This document shows positions 53,831 to 63,152 of a stretch of DNA of 64,000 nt, piece by piece (position 1 is the stretch's first letter; each line of letters opens with the position of its first letter). The DNA is taken from NCBI GenBank assembly GCA_001556995.1, contig LSKF01000050.1:91719-155718 (forward strand), given 5' to 3'. Source of the stretch: Erythrobacteraceae bacterium CCH12-C2. GTDB taxonomy: Bacteria; Pseudomonadota; Alphaproteobacteria; Sphingomonadales; Sphingomonadaceae. The translations under genes and the position numbers were made by a program. A model generated the notes under the pieces. It had not been told where the DNA came from, made no database searches, and was given only the letters and a program-made list of their open reading frames with translations.

Positions 53831-54971
53831 TCGCGGCCTGCGGGCGATCGGTTTCGCCGCAGGCATGGCGCTCGGCGCCGTGGCTGCCACACTTGCATGG
53901 CACGCAGGCATGTGGGGGGCACTCACCGTGTCGGTGCTGGTGGCGGCATGGTTCGCCGCGTCGCTCTATGGGCAGGCGGCGCGCTCTTCGGTCGGAGCCG
54001 CCACGCTTGCAGAACAGGTCGCCGGCCCAATCCCCGCCGAGACCGGTGCCTTGCTCCACAGGCTCCTGCTCGATGCGGCCCCGACCCCGCTGGTCGCGCT
54101 GCATCACGATCATGCGCGCGCGCTTAACCGCGCCGCGCGGCAGATGTTCGGGACCGACGCGCGCATCGTGCCGATACCGGGCAGCCTTGCCGACGAGGCC
54201 GAGACCCATCTACAATACGAAGGTCGCCGCTGGAGAATTGACCGGGTTCGGGCAGAGGGCGACCCGACGGTATCAGCTGTTGTCGCTCTGGTCGACGTTG
54301 AGAGCGAGGCCAGCCTTGCCGAGGCGCGTGCCAGCGCCGAGCTGATCGATGTGCTGGGCCACGAACTGCTCAATGGCCTTGCTCCAATCGTTTCGCTGGC
54401 CGACAGCGCGCAGCAGGCAGCCGATGCCGAACGTGTCGATCATGCTTTGCTGCGCGAGATTCTTGGTCCGTTGAAGCGGCGCGCAGAGGGGCTTGAGCGC
54501 TTTGCCCGTGCCTATCGCGAATTGGCGCGCTTGCCCGCGCCTACCGTTGCGCCATGGGACATGGCGGAGTTCCTGCGTGATCTCCGGCAGGGCTTCCTCC
54601 GTCGGTGGCCGGATATCGAACTCGTTGTTGAACCTTGCGAGGTGACAGCGTGGCGGTTTGACCGGGATCAGTTGTCCCAGGCGCTATGGGCCTTGCTGCA
54701 CAATGCTGCCGAAGCGGCCGGCCAGGCATCATCGGCACGGGTCGATCTTTCTTGCCGAATGGACGGTCAGCGCCTCGCCCTGGAAATTGCCGATAGCGGG
54801 GAAGGGATAGTCCCAGGAAGCTCAGATCACATTTTCCGCCCGTTTCACACGACGAAGCCGGATGGGTCAGGGATCGGCCTTTCGCTTGCCCGCCAGGTTG
54901 CCCGCGCTCACGGTGGGACGGTCGAACTTGTTGGCGCTAAACCTACGCGGTTTCGGCTTACACTGGCTTGA
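53820..54971 (+). CDS. Sensor histidine kinase partner of the NtrC-like regulator
   Basis: About 383 residues. Two membrane helices occur near the N-terminus (AIGFAAGMALGAVAATLAW, WGALTVSVLVAAWFAASLYG) with almost no periplasmic part, then a PAS-like linker, an H-box (IDVLGHELLNGLAPIVSLAD), and an HATPase_c with N-box LWALLHNAAEAAG, G1 IADSGEGIVPG and G2 GSGIGLSLARQVARAHGG. Intramembrane sensing is suggested by the small external loop. The ATG at 53820 overlaps the regulator's stop by 11 bases, so the two are coupled. Confidence 0.9.
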   Translation: MASSRGLRAIGFAAGMALGAVAATLAWHAGMWGALTVSVLVAAWFAASLYGQAARSSVGAATLAEQVAGPIPAETGALLHRLLLDAAPTPLVALHHDHARALNRAARQMFGTDARIVPIPGSLADEAETHLQYEGRRWRIDRVRAEGDPTVSAVVALVDVESEASLAEARASAELIDVLGHELLNGLAPIVSLADSAQQAADAERVDHALLREILGPLKRRAEGLERFARAYRELARLPAPTVAPWDMAEFLRDLRQGFLRRWPDIELVVEPCEVTAWRFDRDQLSQALWALLHNAAEAAGQASSARVDLSCRMDGQRLALEIADSGEGIVPGSSDHIFRPFHTTKPDGSGIGLSLARQVARAHGGTVELVGAKPTRFRLTLA

Positions 54972-55106
54972 ATGCGCCGTCCCGAAAGCCGCCGTTCACC
55001 TTCAACGGGTTTTTCGCCAGAAGCGGAAATGCGGGAATCGACCCCGAAGGCGACGATCTTGACCGCCCTTTTGCCGACGGGAACCGCTGCGGAAGCGGGT
55101 GCAGTC

Positions 55107-55820
55107 CTAGGATTGGGGGTCCGCCTCAACATGCATGGCCCCGCGCGCGACCAAAGCATAACCCGTCGCGTAACAGGCCCACGTCAGCCAACCCAGTTTC
55201 CCACTCCCGCCGAACAGTGCGAGGTCTGCAAAAAACAAGGCATCCGATAAGACAAACACCATGGCACCCAGACCACTGAGCCATATAGGAAATCGGCTCA
55301 ACAAGGCGCTCGCCGCCATGCTGCTCGACAAGAGAACAAACATACCGATGGCCCAAGGTTTGCCTGCTGACCAAAGCAACGCACAATTACCCAGCGTCAT
55401 TAGCAAGGGGAAGGCGACTGCAATAGTCGACCTTGCTGGCGATCGGCGTGGCGACCGGTATCCAACGTAGGCAAGGATTGCCAAAGCGTGCGCAACTGCA
55501 AAGCCCATGCCACCTGCGACAATGCCCACGGTTACGAGGAGCATATCGGCGACTGCGCTGATTGCCAGTGCGCCTGAGATAAGCCTGGCGGATCTGTTCA
55601 TGGAGGCCATGCAGACGGACGCCGCAAGCAAAACGGTGAAGGCCCCTTTCCATGCTACGATAATTGGCTTGGGGATGACCGCCAAATGCTCGAACATCAC
55701 GCCCGATCTGCCCAATGCCGTCAGAAAATATGCGCAGCCAAGTACTACCGCAGCCAGCCAGATTAGCCTGGAAGTCGGGTGCGGACCCACAATTGCCTGC
55801 TTTTCAAGAGGCCGTCGCAT
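55107..55820 (-). CDS. Lysoplasmalogenase family (YhhN/TMEM86) membrane protein
   Basis: About 237 residues with seven or eight helices. YhhN-family motifs are IPKPIIVAWKGAFTV, GALAISAVADMLLVTVG and MVFVLSDALFF. The family includes enzymes that cleave the vinyl ether of lysoplasmalogens, although many bacterial members are untested. The ATG at 55820 is used; a GTG two codons upstream is possible. It is convergent with the kinase gene of the export system, with 135 bases between them. Confidence 0.82.
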   Translation of the reverse strand: MRRPLEKQAIVGPHPTSRLIWLAAVVLGCAYFLTALGRSGVMFEHLAVIPKPIIVAWKGAFTVLLAASVCMASMNRSARLISGALAISAVADMLLVTVGIVAGGMGFAVAHALAILAYVGYRSPRRSPARSTIAVAFPLLMTLGNCALLWSAGKPWAIGMFVLLSSSMAASALLSRFPIWLSGLGAMVFVLSDALFFADLALFGGSGKLGWLTWACYATGYALVARGAMHVEADPQS

Positions 55821-56184
55821 TCCCACCGGATACGTTGCAGCGCCGACAGGGGCAATCCTCCAAAAGCAGCCTCATTCCAGACACTCCTGGATTCACCCAC
55901 AATCTGCCATGAGCAGCCGTCCTAACCGATACTGTGGCCAGACCGGGATCTTCCGCCACGCCTTTGCCGAAAGCGGAAAGATGCAAAGCGGTCCAGCTTG
56001 GCGATTGATGCCGGACGTGTTGAAACAGTTGGCCGAGTACCTTGGGGTCAAAAGCCGCGCATCTGGTTCGTAATTGTGATCCTCTGATAATAGTTTCCTC
56101 GGCTGTGTCGGAAATTTGCAAATCGCAGCATGCGCCATGTTCGGCCCTGCACCGGACAAAAACTGCTCCTGAATTGGCGCTTGA
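55821..56184. other. Intergenic stretch with no confident gene
   Basis: About 360 bases between the lysoplasmalogenase gene and the MerR promoter. A short + strand frame at 55910-56073 has a plausible start, encodes 54 residues ending EYLGVKSRASGS, and does not resemble anything I recognise. The composition is less GC-rich than the neighbourhood. It may be the eroded end of a lost gene. Confidence 0.4.
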
Positions 56185-56211
56185 AGTTGACGCCGCGTCA
56201 ACTGCTACAAA
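56181..56211 (+). promoter_or_regulatory. MerR-type promoter with 19-bp spacer and central dyad
   Basis: TTGAAG (-35, 56181-56186) and TACAAA (-10, 56206-56211) are separated by 19 bases, as in MerR-controlled promoters. The spacer carries the perfect palindrome AGTTGACG-CCG-CGTCAACT (56185-56203). Transcription should start at about 56217-56219, i.e. at the merR-like ATG at 56218, predicting a leaderless mRNA. Confidence 0.75.
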
Positions 56212-56217
56212 CTTGTG

Positions 56218-57054
56218 ATGAGCGATTCGTTTTCCATTCAGGAGGTTGTGCGCCGCACGGGCCTTACCTCGCGCGCGTTGCGTTTTTACGAAGCGCGCGG
56301 GCTGATTGCGCCGCTGCGGGCAAGTTCAGGGCGGCGGTTTTATGGCGCGGCCGAGCTTGAACGCATCCACCAGATCGTCACGCTTAAGCGCGCCGGGCTT
56401 ACGCTGGAGGCGATTGGCCGGGTGCTCGGTCGCGGGCCGCATGATTTGAGCGCGATGATCGATGCACAACTCGACGTGATCGAAACCGAAGCGGCGCGCC
56501 TTGCCGACATCCGCGCGCTGCTGGTGGCGGTGAAATCCCGGCTCGCGCGGCACGAGGCGCTCGATCCGGCCACGCTGTGCCAGCTGATCCATGACAGCCA
56601 GCACGCCGCCGGCGGCGACCTCGCCGCCTGGCAGGCCTTTGCCAGCCGCTACATGGATGAAAACGTGCAGGCCGAATTTATCCGCGCAATGCCGACCATC
56701 GACTGCGACTTTTCAAGCGAGGAATACAACGCCAAGTGGCGCGATCTCGGCGCGCGGATCAGCGCGGCCCTGCCGCTCGCGCCTGACAGCGCGGCGGCGC
56801 TTGGCTTTGTGCGCGAATGGATGGCGCTGCTGGCGCCGTTCTCGCAGGTGGCAACGCCTGCCATGTGGGAGGGGGCGCGCGCGATCTATGACGATGTTGA
56901 TAACTGGCGCGGCGAAGGCGGGGTTGATCCCGGCTTTGATGGCGCAGTGTGGCGCTTCATCGGCGCAGCAACCAGCGCGGCGCTGGCACGGGGCGAGGAT
57001 ATTGGCCCGGTGCCCGTGTGGATGCAGGCAAACACTTCCCAGGAGACGGAATGA
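56218..57054 (+). CDS. MerR family transcriptional regulator with TipAS-like C-terminal domain
   Basis: About 278 residues. The winged helix reads IQEVVRRTGLTSRALRFYEA and RRFYGAAELERIHQIVTLKR, then a dimerisation coiled coil (about 85-115). A C-terminal domain rich in helices (YMDENVQAEFIRAMPTIDCD onward) resembles TipAS drug-sensing domains. It should twist its own 19-bp-spacer promoter into an active form when a ligand binds. ATG 56218 is chosen. Its stop overlaps the next ATG by four bases (ATGA), so regulator and hydrolase are one transcript. Confidence 0.87.
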   Translation: MSDSFSIQEVVRRTGLTSRALRFYEARGLIAPLRASSGRRFYGAAELERIHQIVTLKRAGLTLEAIGRVLGRGPHDLSAMIDAQLDVIETEAARLADIRALLVAVKSRLARHEALDPATLCQLIHDSQHAAGGDLAAWQAFASRYMDENVQAEFIRAMPTIDCDFSSEEYNAKWRDLGARISAALPLAPDSAAALGFVREWMALLAPFSQVATPAMWEGARAIYDDVDNWRGEGGVDPGFDGAVWRFIGAATSAALARGEDIGPVPVWMQANTSQETE

Positions 57055-58058
57055 TTATGCGCAAATGGTTCAAATGGCTCGGCCTTGCGCTGGGGGTGGT
57101 GCTGGTGGTGCTGCTGGCAGCGGGGACGTGGCTGTGGACCACCAAGCCGTGGATCCCGGCGATCGAACTGGCCGAGCCGGGGCCGGGCGGCAAGCGGATC
57201 AACCAGCCCGGATTGATCGGCAATTTCTATCCCGGTGAAGGCAGCGCAAAACGTGCCGCCGTGCTGGTGCTCGGCGGATCGGAAGGCGGGCTTGGCGGGG
57301 CTAGCGAGGCCGAGGCGAAATTGTTAGCGGAGCAGGGTTTTGCCGCGCTGGCAATTGGTTACTATCGCCTGCCGGGCCAGCCGGAAAAGCTTGAAGATGT
57401 GCCGCTGGAAACCATCACCCGTGCGATTGATTGGCTGAAAGCGCAGCCCACGGTTGATCCGGCGCGGATTGCGATCATGGGCACATCCAAGGGCGCCGAG
57501 GCTGCGCTGCTGGTGGCGAGCCGCCGCGCGGATGTGGCCGCGGTGGTGGCCGCCGTGCCGAGCCATGTGGTGTGGCAGGGGTTTGACTGGAGCTTCAAGC
57601 CTGTGACCAGCTCCAGCTGGAGCGAAGGCGGCAAGCCCGTGCCCTTCCTGCCGCTGACGCCGGGCGGGTTCAGCAGCGATGTCTATACCCCCGCGCTCGC
57701 CCATCTGCCGCAGCATCCCGAAGCGGTGATCCCGGTGGAACGCATTGCCGGACCCGTGCTGTTGCTGTGCGGCGAGGACGACAGCCTGTGGCCTTCGTGC
57801 CCGATGGCGCGCGCGGTCAAGATGCGGCGTGATGGCAGCGGGGCGGGACTCCAAACCACCTTGCTCGCGTACGAGAATGCCGGTCATTTCGGCGTCGGCC
57901 CGCCGCTCCCCGAAGGCAAGGAAGTGCCGTTCATGCTGACCGTGTTCGGCGGCACCGAACAAGGCAATCTCGCCGCGCGCAAGGATGGCTGGCCGCGCAC
58001 GCTCGCCTTTCTTGAAACTGTGCTGGCGGAGCCTGCCGCAGGAAAGGCCTCGCGATGA
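57051..58058 (+). CDS. Membrane-anchored alpha/beta hydrolase (BAAT/dienelactone hydrolase-like)
   Basis: About 335 residues. An N-terminal helix (WLGLALGVVLVVLLAAGTWL) anchors or exports the protein. The alpha/beta hydrolase core has the nucleophile elbow IMGTSKGAEAALLV, an acidic residue in LLCGEDDSLWPS and histidine in NAGHFGVGP. BAAT_C-type proteins act on acyl-CoA thioesters or esters; the substrate is unknown. The ribosome binding site AGGAG precedes the ATG at 57051. It overlaps both neighbours by four bases. Confidence 0.82.
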   Translation: MIMRKWFKWLGLALGVVLVVLLAAGTWLWTTKPWIPAIELAEPGPGGKRINQPGLIGNFYPGEGSAKRAAVLVLGGSEGGLGGASEAEAKLLAEQGFAALAIGYYRLPGQPEKLEDVPLETITRAIDWLKAQPTVDPARIAIMGTSKGAEAALLVASRRADVAAVVAAVPSHVVWQGFDWSFKPVTSSSWSEGGKPVPFLPLTPGGFSSDVYTPALAHLPQHPEAVIPVERIAGPVLLLCGEDDSLWPSCPMARAVKMRRDGSGAGLQTTLLAYENAGHFGVGPPLPEGKEVPFMLTVFGGTEQGNLAARKDGWPRTLAFLETVLAEPAAGKASR

Positions 58059-58798
58059 CTGCGCGCTACGACACGATCGGGGTCAACTATGACCAGCTGC
58101 GATTGCCGGATCCTCGGATCGCCAGGCAGATCAACCATGCTTTGGGAACGGCCTCGAGCGTCCTGAACGTCGGAGCCGGAACCGGATCGTATGAACCGAC
58201 GGACCGACAAGTCACAGCGGTCGAGCCGTCGATGGAGATGATCCGCAAGCGAAAGCCGTCGGCTGCTCCCGTCATTCAGGCAAGCGCCGAGCACCTGCCT
58301 TTCGAAGATCAGACCTTCGATGCCGCAATGGCAATTCTCACGATCCACCATTGGCCCGACAAAGCTGCGGGCTTGCGCGAAATCAGGAGAGTGACGCGCG
58401 GGCCGATTGTGCTGCTGACCTTCGACCCGGCGCATCGCCCGTGGCTGACCGACTACCTGCCCGACCTCGTGTCGCTGGACGAAGGCCAAATGCCGCAGAT
58501 GAAGCAATATGCCGAATGGCTCGGGTCGGTCACGATTGAGCCGGTTCTGGTTCCGCATGATTGCACCGACGGATTCCTTTATGCCTACTGGAGCCGACCG
58601 GAGGCATACCTGGACGAGCGGATCAGGTCGGGAAGCTCGTCATTCTGGTCGATCCAGGGCCTGGAGCAAGGCCTTGCGCGATTGTCGCATGATCTGGAAA
58701 CCGGACAGTGGGACAGCAAGTACGGACATCTTCGCGATCAGAGTGACTATGATGCGGGATATCGACTGGTGATCGGCAATCAGATGCAAGCCAGCTAG
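58055..58798 (+). CDS. Class I SAM-dependent methyltransferase
   Basis: 247 residues. Motif I is VLNVGAGTGSYEP, motif II is AVEPSMEMI, and motif III/post-I is FEDQTFDAAMAILTIHHWPD, followed by LREIRRVTRGPIVLLTFDP, as in UbiE/Methyltransferase_11 proteins. The methyl acceptor is unknown. The start ATG overlaps the hydrolase stop by four bases, so it is third in the MerR operon. Codon use looks like the neighbours. Confidence 0.85.
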   Translation: MTARYDTIGVNYDQLRLPDPRIARQINHALGTASSVLNVGAGTGSYEPTDRQVTAVEPSMEMIRKRKPSAAPVIQASAEHLPFEDQTFDAAMAILTIHHWPDKAAGLREIRRVTRGPIVLLTFDPAHRPWLTDYLPDLVSLDEGQMPQMKQYAEWLGSVTIEPVLVPHDCTDGFLYAYWSRPEAYLDERIRSGSSSFWSIQGLEQGLARLSHDLETGQWDSKYGHLRDQSDYDAGYRLVIGNQMQAS

Positions 58799-58866
58799 CC
58801 ACCTACCGCCTGCCGTCACACGCGCAACCTTCGCATGCCTTCCAGTAAGAACGAAAGGGTATAGCC

Positions 58867-59139
58867 ATGCGACGCAAGGCAATCATGGTCGATGTGGATG
58901 GCGTGCTTGTTGCACACCCTGATGCAGGTGAATGGTCTGCCAATCTCGAGCACGACCTCGGCATTTCTCCTACCCTACTCCACGAAGTGTTTTTCTGTCG
59001 CCATTGGGATGATGTCGTGCACGGACGCGCTGCTCTGCGCGATCGTCTGAGCGCCCGATGCTGTTTGGTGCCGTCCACCGACTGGCCGTGGTCGCCTATG
59101 GGAGGCCATTTTACTTCATGGGGCAGTGTTGCCTTCTGA
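58867..59139 (+). pseudogene. HAD-like hydrolase fragment
   Basis: The first 62 codons encode a HAD N-terminus: IMVDVDGVLVAHPDAGEW carries the DxDG nucleophile motif, followed by a cap-like segment ending WDDVVHGRAALRDRLS. From about 59052 the frame changes character (ARCCLVPSTDWPW) and stops at 59139, far short of the 200 or so residues of the family. The later HAD motifs are absent from all frames downstream. I read this as a gene cut by a deletion or insertion. The 59140-59354 stretch after it has no recognisable gene. Confidence 0.65.
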
Positions 59140-59354
59140 AATCCCGTTATCTCACAAGACCCGGGCAACTCCCAAAGCCGCGCTCCCTTAAGCTTTGTTC
59201 TGTAAACGCTTTTCAGACCTTTCGGCTGGTCGCTGCCTGGCTCCGAAGCCTGCGTGCCCCAATCCTGTTCCAGCCGTCCGCTTGGGTTTTGTCTGGGGCA
59301 CGCCGGGATCGCCTTGGTTCGAACCTTCTGCTGTCAAGGTCAAGAACCTGCAGA

Positions 59355-62300
59355 TCAGCCGAGGGCAAAGCTATCGCTTGGGGCTACAAATTGTCGTTGC
59401 TCGCTCAGATGATCGAAGGTGGGCTCAGGTGCCTGCGCGCTAGCAAGGTCTAGAATGGGTTGTGCGAGGTTAGGCGGATCCGAACTGAGAGCGTCCCCTA
59501 TCCTTGGCAAGGCAACCGCAACGCTGGCGCCTGCGAGCGCAAAAGGCTGATCTGCAACCAAGAGACCATTGGTTTCTTCGACAGACGAACGCATCGAGGT
59601 CAAGCCGCCCTCGCGCCCCGCCATCCCTAGCGGTGCCAGCATGGCCGGGCTGGGCGCTGACACAGCAAACTGGCTCGCGCTAGGGACAAGCTTGTCGATC
59701 AATGCCTGATCATCGCCCGCGGCATAGTTCTGGCCATTCATGCCGGTGAAGGCGGTAGTGTAATTCAACCGCAGCGCATTGGCCTCGCTCCCCGCGTCTA
59801 ATCCATCGCCATCTGCCAGCGCGATCAGGCTCTGCGGCCTGACGGAAGTGCCTGTGCCGGCCAGGGTCAGCAGTTCAGCAAAGGAGGCAGGAGTGTTAGC
59901 CATAATCTCGCTCCCATCCGGCGTGATAGACGCGATAGAACTTGCCGCATTGGGTGACAGATCGAACGCAAATGGCTGCGTTGTGGAGCCGATTTCCTTT
60001 TCACCGATCAGAACTTTGCCCGATGCGGCATCAAGCCTGAGCAGGCGATCGCCATCGGAAAAGGCCAGTGTGGTACCAGCCGCACTGACCGGTATGCTCA
60101 AGCGGGTGCTGCCGTTCACAATGATGACGTTGCTGCCCGAGCGGATCGCGGTGAAGCTGGCAGCGGGATCATCGAGGCGTATGGTGTCGCTGCCCCCGGT
60201 AAATCCGACGCGGATGGCTACGTTGCCGCCGGCGACAGCGACGGTCTCAGTATCGAAACTTGTGCCGAACACATCGACATTACCCTCCACGATCACTGGT
60301 GAGCCTTCGGCTACATTCAAGCGTGCGCGTGCTGCCGGATTGGCAAGGTTCGGCAGAGAGATTGCTTGTGCGGGAGCTGTGATAGCTGTTGCTGTGTTGC
60401 TAGCAATTTGACTACCGATTTGGATTTGGTTGCCCACGTTCCCTAGGGTCCGGGCTCCATCGGCGAATGCGATATTGGTACCATTTGCACCGACGGGAAT
60501 GCTGACGATGGTATCGCCGTCAGCAATCTCTATGCGCGAACCGATCCGGATGATGGTGTAGGCACTCGCCGGGCCACCAAAGCGGATGATATCGTTCCCC
60601 AGCTGCGGACCGCCTAGGGTGATCCTGCCCGGTGCATCAATAATCCGAATGTCCTCAAAGCCCGTGGTCAGGAACACCGCAGTGGTTCCGCCGATCGCGC
60701 CTGCGAAACCAGAGGACGTTATAAACTGCGGGGCCAAGCTGCGGTTAGCCACGCTAATGCTCAAGGTTTGCGTATCGGAAAGCGCTCCGTTGCTGGCTCT
60801 GACAATGACCTGATAGACATTGTCGCCGTTGCTATCAGAGGGTCGTTCGAAATCCGGGACTGCCAAAAAGCTAAGGCGGCCCGTCTGCGGGTCGATCGTG
60901 AACCGGCTTGCATCTGCGCCGCCCGACACTGAAAACGTGATCGCTTCGGGCGCAGGACCTTCGGCAGAGACCCTTGTGACTTCGCCCTGTCCCTCTGATA
61001 TCACTATCGCCGCTGCATTCCCGCCCCCATTTGAGGTTATGCTGGGAACGCTTCTCACATCTGCGACGGTGATGGTGACCGCCTGTTCGGCGCGCAAACC
61101 GCCCCCATCGGATGCGGTGACAATGAACTCGTACTTGTTGTTGGCGTCGTTGTCCGCAGGTGCCGCGAAGCTGGGTGCCGCCTTGAAGGTTACCACGCCG
61201 GTGCCGCTGTTGATGGTGAACAACGTCGCATCTGTGCCCGACAGGCTGTAGCTGAGCACTGTGCCCGCATCAGGATCGGTCGCTGTGGCTGTGTAGGCCG
61301 CGGTCTGCGCTTCGATGACGGTCGCAGTGGTGCTCGAGGTAATCGCCGGTGCCTCATTCACATTGGCCACCGTGATCGTCACGGCTTGGGTATCGCTTAG
61401 ATTGCCACTAGCGCTGGCCGTGACCACGAGCTCATAGGCATTGTTGCGGTTCGCATCGCCGGGCGCCTCGAAGTTGGGAGCGGTCCTGAAGGTTACGATA
61501 CCGGTCGCCGGATCGATCCTGAACAGGCCTGCATCAGCGCCAGAAAGGCTGAAGGTGATGATTTCGCCGGCACCGGTACCGGTTGCGGTTGCGGTGTAAG
61601 CGGACGTCTGGTTCTCGTTGACTGTGGCCCTTGCACCCGAGGTGATCCTCAGCGGATTAGAAAATACGAGTTGATTAATGCTTATGGATCGATCCGCAAA
61701 AGACAAGAATTCAATGCTTTGAATAATATTACTGGATTCATTAATATTATTTATAACTTCAATTCCAGATAGATTTCTTACAAATAGATAATTCTCGAAA
61801 TTTCCTGCAAATACTGCGTAGTCAAATCCCTCCCCTCCATCAAGTCCGCCATTTCCTTCATCAGCGAACAGAAAGTCGTCACCGCCACCCCCGTCTAACG
61901 TGTCATCACCGCTGCCGCCGAAGAGTCGATCGCTGCCCTCTCCACCTATGAGTGTATCGTTTCCTTCATTTCCGTAGAGCTCGTCATTGCCCGATCCACC
62001 ATTGATGAGATCATTGCCCAAGCCGCCATAAATGCTGTCATTGCCGCCTTGGCCGAATATTCGATCGCTCGACCCAACGCCAATTATGCGCTCATCGGTA
62101 TCATTGCCCGTTTGCGTAAGCGTGAATGTCAATGGATCCCATGACCAGGAGCTGATCTGGTTCCCATCAGCATTCTGGTCGCCATAGAGAAACTGCACGG
62201 CTTCGACATCAAGGGGTCCGAGGCCGTTTCTGAAATTGCTGAGATCGTACGACATTACGGTGAAACCGGCATTGTCGACATTGCTTTCGAGCTGAACGTT

Positions 62301-63152
62301 GCCTTCAAAAGGATGCTTTAGGCCTAAGGCATGGCCCAATTCGTGAAGCAGCACATAGAAATTGAAAGACCTGAATGTGCTTCTGGCCGAGTTGTCATCT
62401 ATAAAAATATCTGAGCTCAACGGATTTGATGGGAAGGGGTAATAAGCAAATCCGCCAGCAGAACCGAACCCATCGAATACGGCCAAATCATAGATCATGA
62501 ATTGCACATCGCCAAATCCAGGCGGTGCTTCGAAGGCTGTCAGTCCCGAAATCGATACATACGCTTCAACTGCTTGCCGGGCCAAATCCTTGTAGGAATT
62601 GGAAAATGCCTCGAACGTTGCCAATTCTTCTGCGCTGAAGGTTGCAAAGAGATAAGCTGGGGGTTCGGTGGGGAAGGAATAGGTGAAGAAGGCCCCTCTG
62701 CCTTCCGCATTGCTCATCGAAAATCCTGACAACAGCGCATCAAATTCGCTTGTGAAGCGAGCACCACTGGCTTGCGGTATTAAACCGCAGCACGCTGAAC
62801 AGCCGCAACCCCGCGACAACATATGGGGTCCTAGGTCAATATTGGCAGATACTGCTAAATTCACGTCTTCCATTTGATCGCCAGCGACTATCGCTGGAGA
62901 AATTCCGGTGACGGTCGCTCTGCTATTGATCAAAATTCCCTTATTATACTGTTCAAGAAAACCTTGAGAGATATTGTTTACATCTTGGATGCCGTAGGAC
63001 GTAATCCCTAGCGTGGTGAATATCCCATCACTGTTATTTTTGTCGATTTCGATCGCCAGGTTACGACTGGTCAGTTTCTTTAGCGGCGAGTCAAACCCGA
63101 ATTCGCGCTCGAGGTCCGATAGGCGAAATAGATCCAAACTTTGACTAGCCAT
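59355..63152 (-). CDS. Secreted M10 (serralysin-like) metalloprotease with RTX and cadherin-like domains
   Basis: 1265 residues without a Sec signal. Order: pro-region with Cys116, 118, 121 and 122 (RGCGCSACCG), M10 catalytic domain with HELGHALGLKHP (His270, Glu271, His274, His280) and Met-turn TVMSYD near 300, RTX calcium repeats at 363-441 (GGLGNDLINGGSGNDELYG-type), cadherin-like domains at about 508-790 with repeated SLSGADAGLFRIDPATGIV, and two calcium-binding beta regions to the end. Secretion by a type I system is expected; no such transporter is in the window. The first 500 codons are visibly AT-richer than the rest. No transport genes flank it, and its substrate is unknown. Confidence 0.85.
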   Translation of the reverse strand: MASQSLDLFRLSDLEREFGFDSPLKKLTSRNLAIEIDKNNSDGIFTTLGITSYGIQDVNNISQGFLEQYNKGILINSRATVTGISPAIVAGDQMEDVNLAVSANIDLGPHMLSRGCGCSACCGLIPQASGARFTSEFDALLSGFSMSNAEGRGAFFTYSFPTEPPAYLFATFSAEELATFEAFSNSYKDLARQAVEAYVSISGLTAFEAPPGFGDVQFMIYDLAVFDGFGSAGGFAYYPFPSNPLSSDIFIDDNSARSTFRSFNFYVLLHELGHALGLKHPFEGNVQLESNVDNAGFTVMSYDLSNFRNGLGPLDVEAVQFLYGDQNADGNQISSWSWDPLTFTLTQTGNDTDERIIGVGSSDRIFGQGGNDSIYGGLGNDLINGGSGNDELYGNEGNDTLIGGEGSDRLFGGSGDDTLDGGGGDDFLFADEGNGGLDGGEGFDYAVFAGNFENYLFVRNLSGIEVINNINESSNIIQSIEFLSFADRSISINQLVFSNPLRITSGARATVNENQTSAYTATATGTGAGEIITFSLSGADAGLFRIDPATGIVTFRTAPNFEAPGDANRNNAYELVVTASASGNLSDTQAVTITVANVNEAPAITSSTTATVIEAQTAAYTATATDPDAGTVLSYSLSGTDATLFTINSGTGVVTFKAAPSFAAPADNDANNKYEFIVTASDGGGLRAEQAVTITVADVRSVPSITSNGGGNAAAIVISEGQGEVTRVSAEGPAPEAITFSVSGGADASRFTIDPQTGRLSFLAVPDFERPSDSNGDNVYQVIVRASNGALSDTQTLSISVANRSLAPQFITSSGFAGAIGGTTAVFLTTGFEDIRIIDAPGRITLGGPQLGNDIIRFGGPASAYTIIRIGSRIEIADGDTIVSIPVGANGTNIAFADGARTLGNVGNQIQIGSQIASNTATAITAPAQAISLPNLANPAARARLNVAEGSPVIVEGNVDVFGTSFDTETVAVAGGNVAIRVGFTGGSDTIRLDDPAASFTAIRSGSNVIIVNGSTRLSIPVSAAGTTLAFSDGDRLLRLDAASGKVLIGEKEIGSTTQPFAFDLSPNAASSIASITPDGSEIMANTPASFAELLTLAGTGTSVRPQSLIALADGDGLDAGSEANALRLNYTTAFTGMNGQNYAAGDDQALIDKLVPSASQFAVSAPSPAMLAPLGMAGREGGLTSMRSSVEETNGLLVADQPFALAGASVAVALPRIGDALSSDPPNLAQPILDLASAQAPEPTFDHLSEQRQFVAPSDSFALG

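Noticed and set aside
59058..59453. + strand open frame of 131 codons between the HAD fragment and the M10 gene
   Set aside because: It has no family features and overlaps the M10 gene's 3' end on the other strand.
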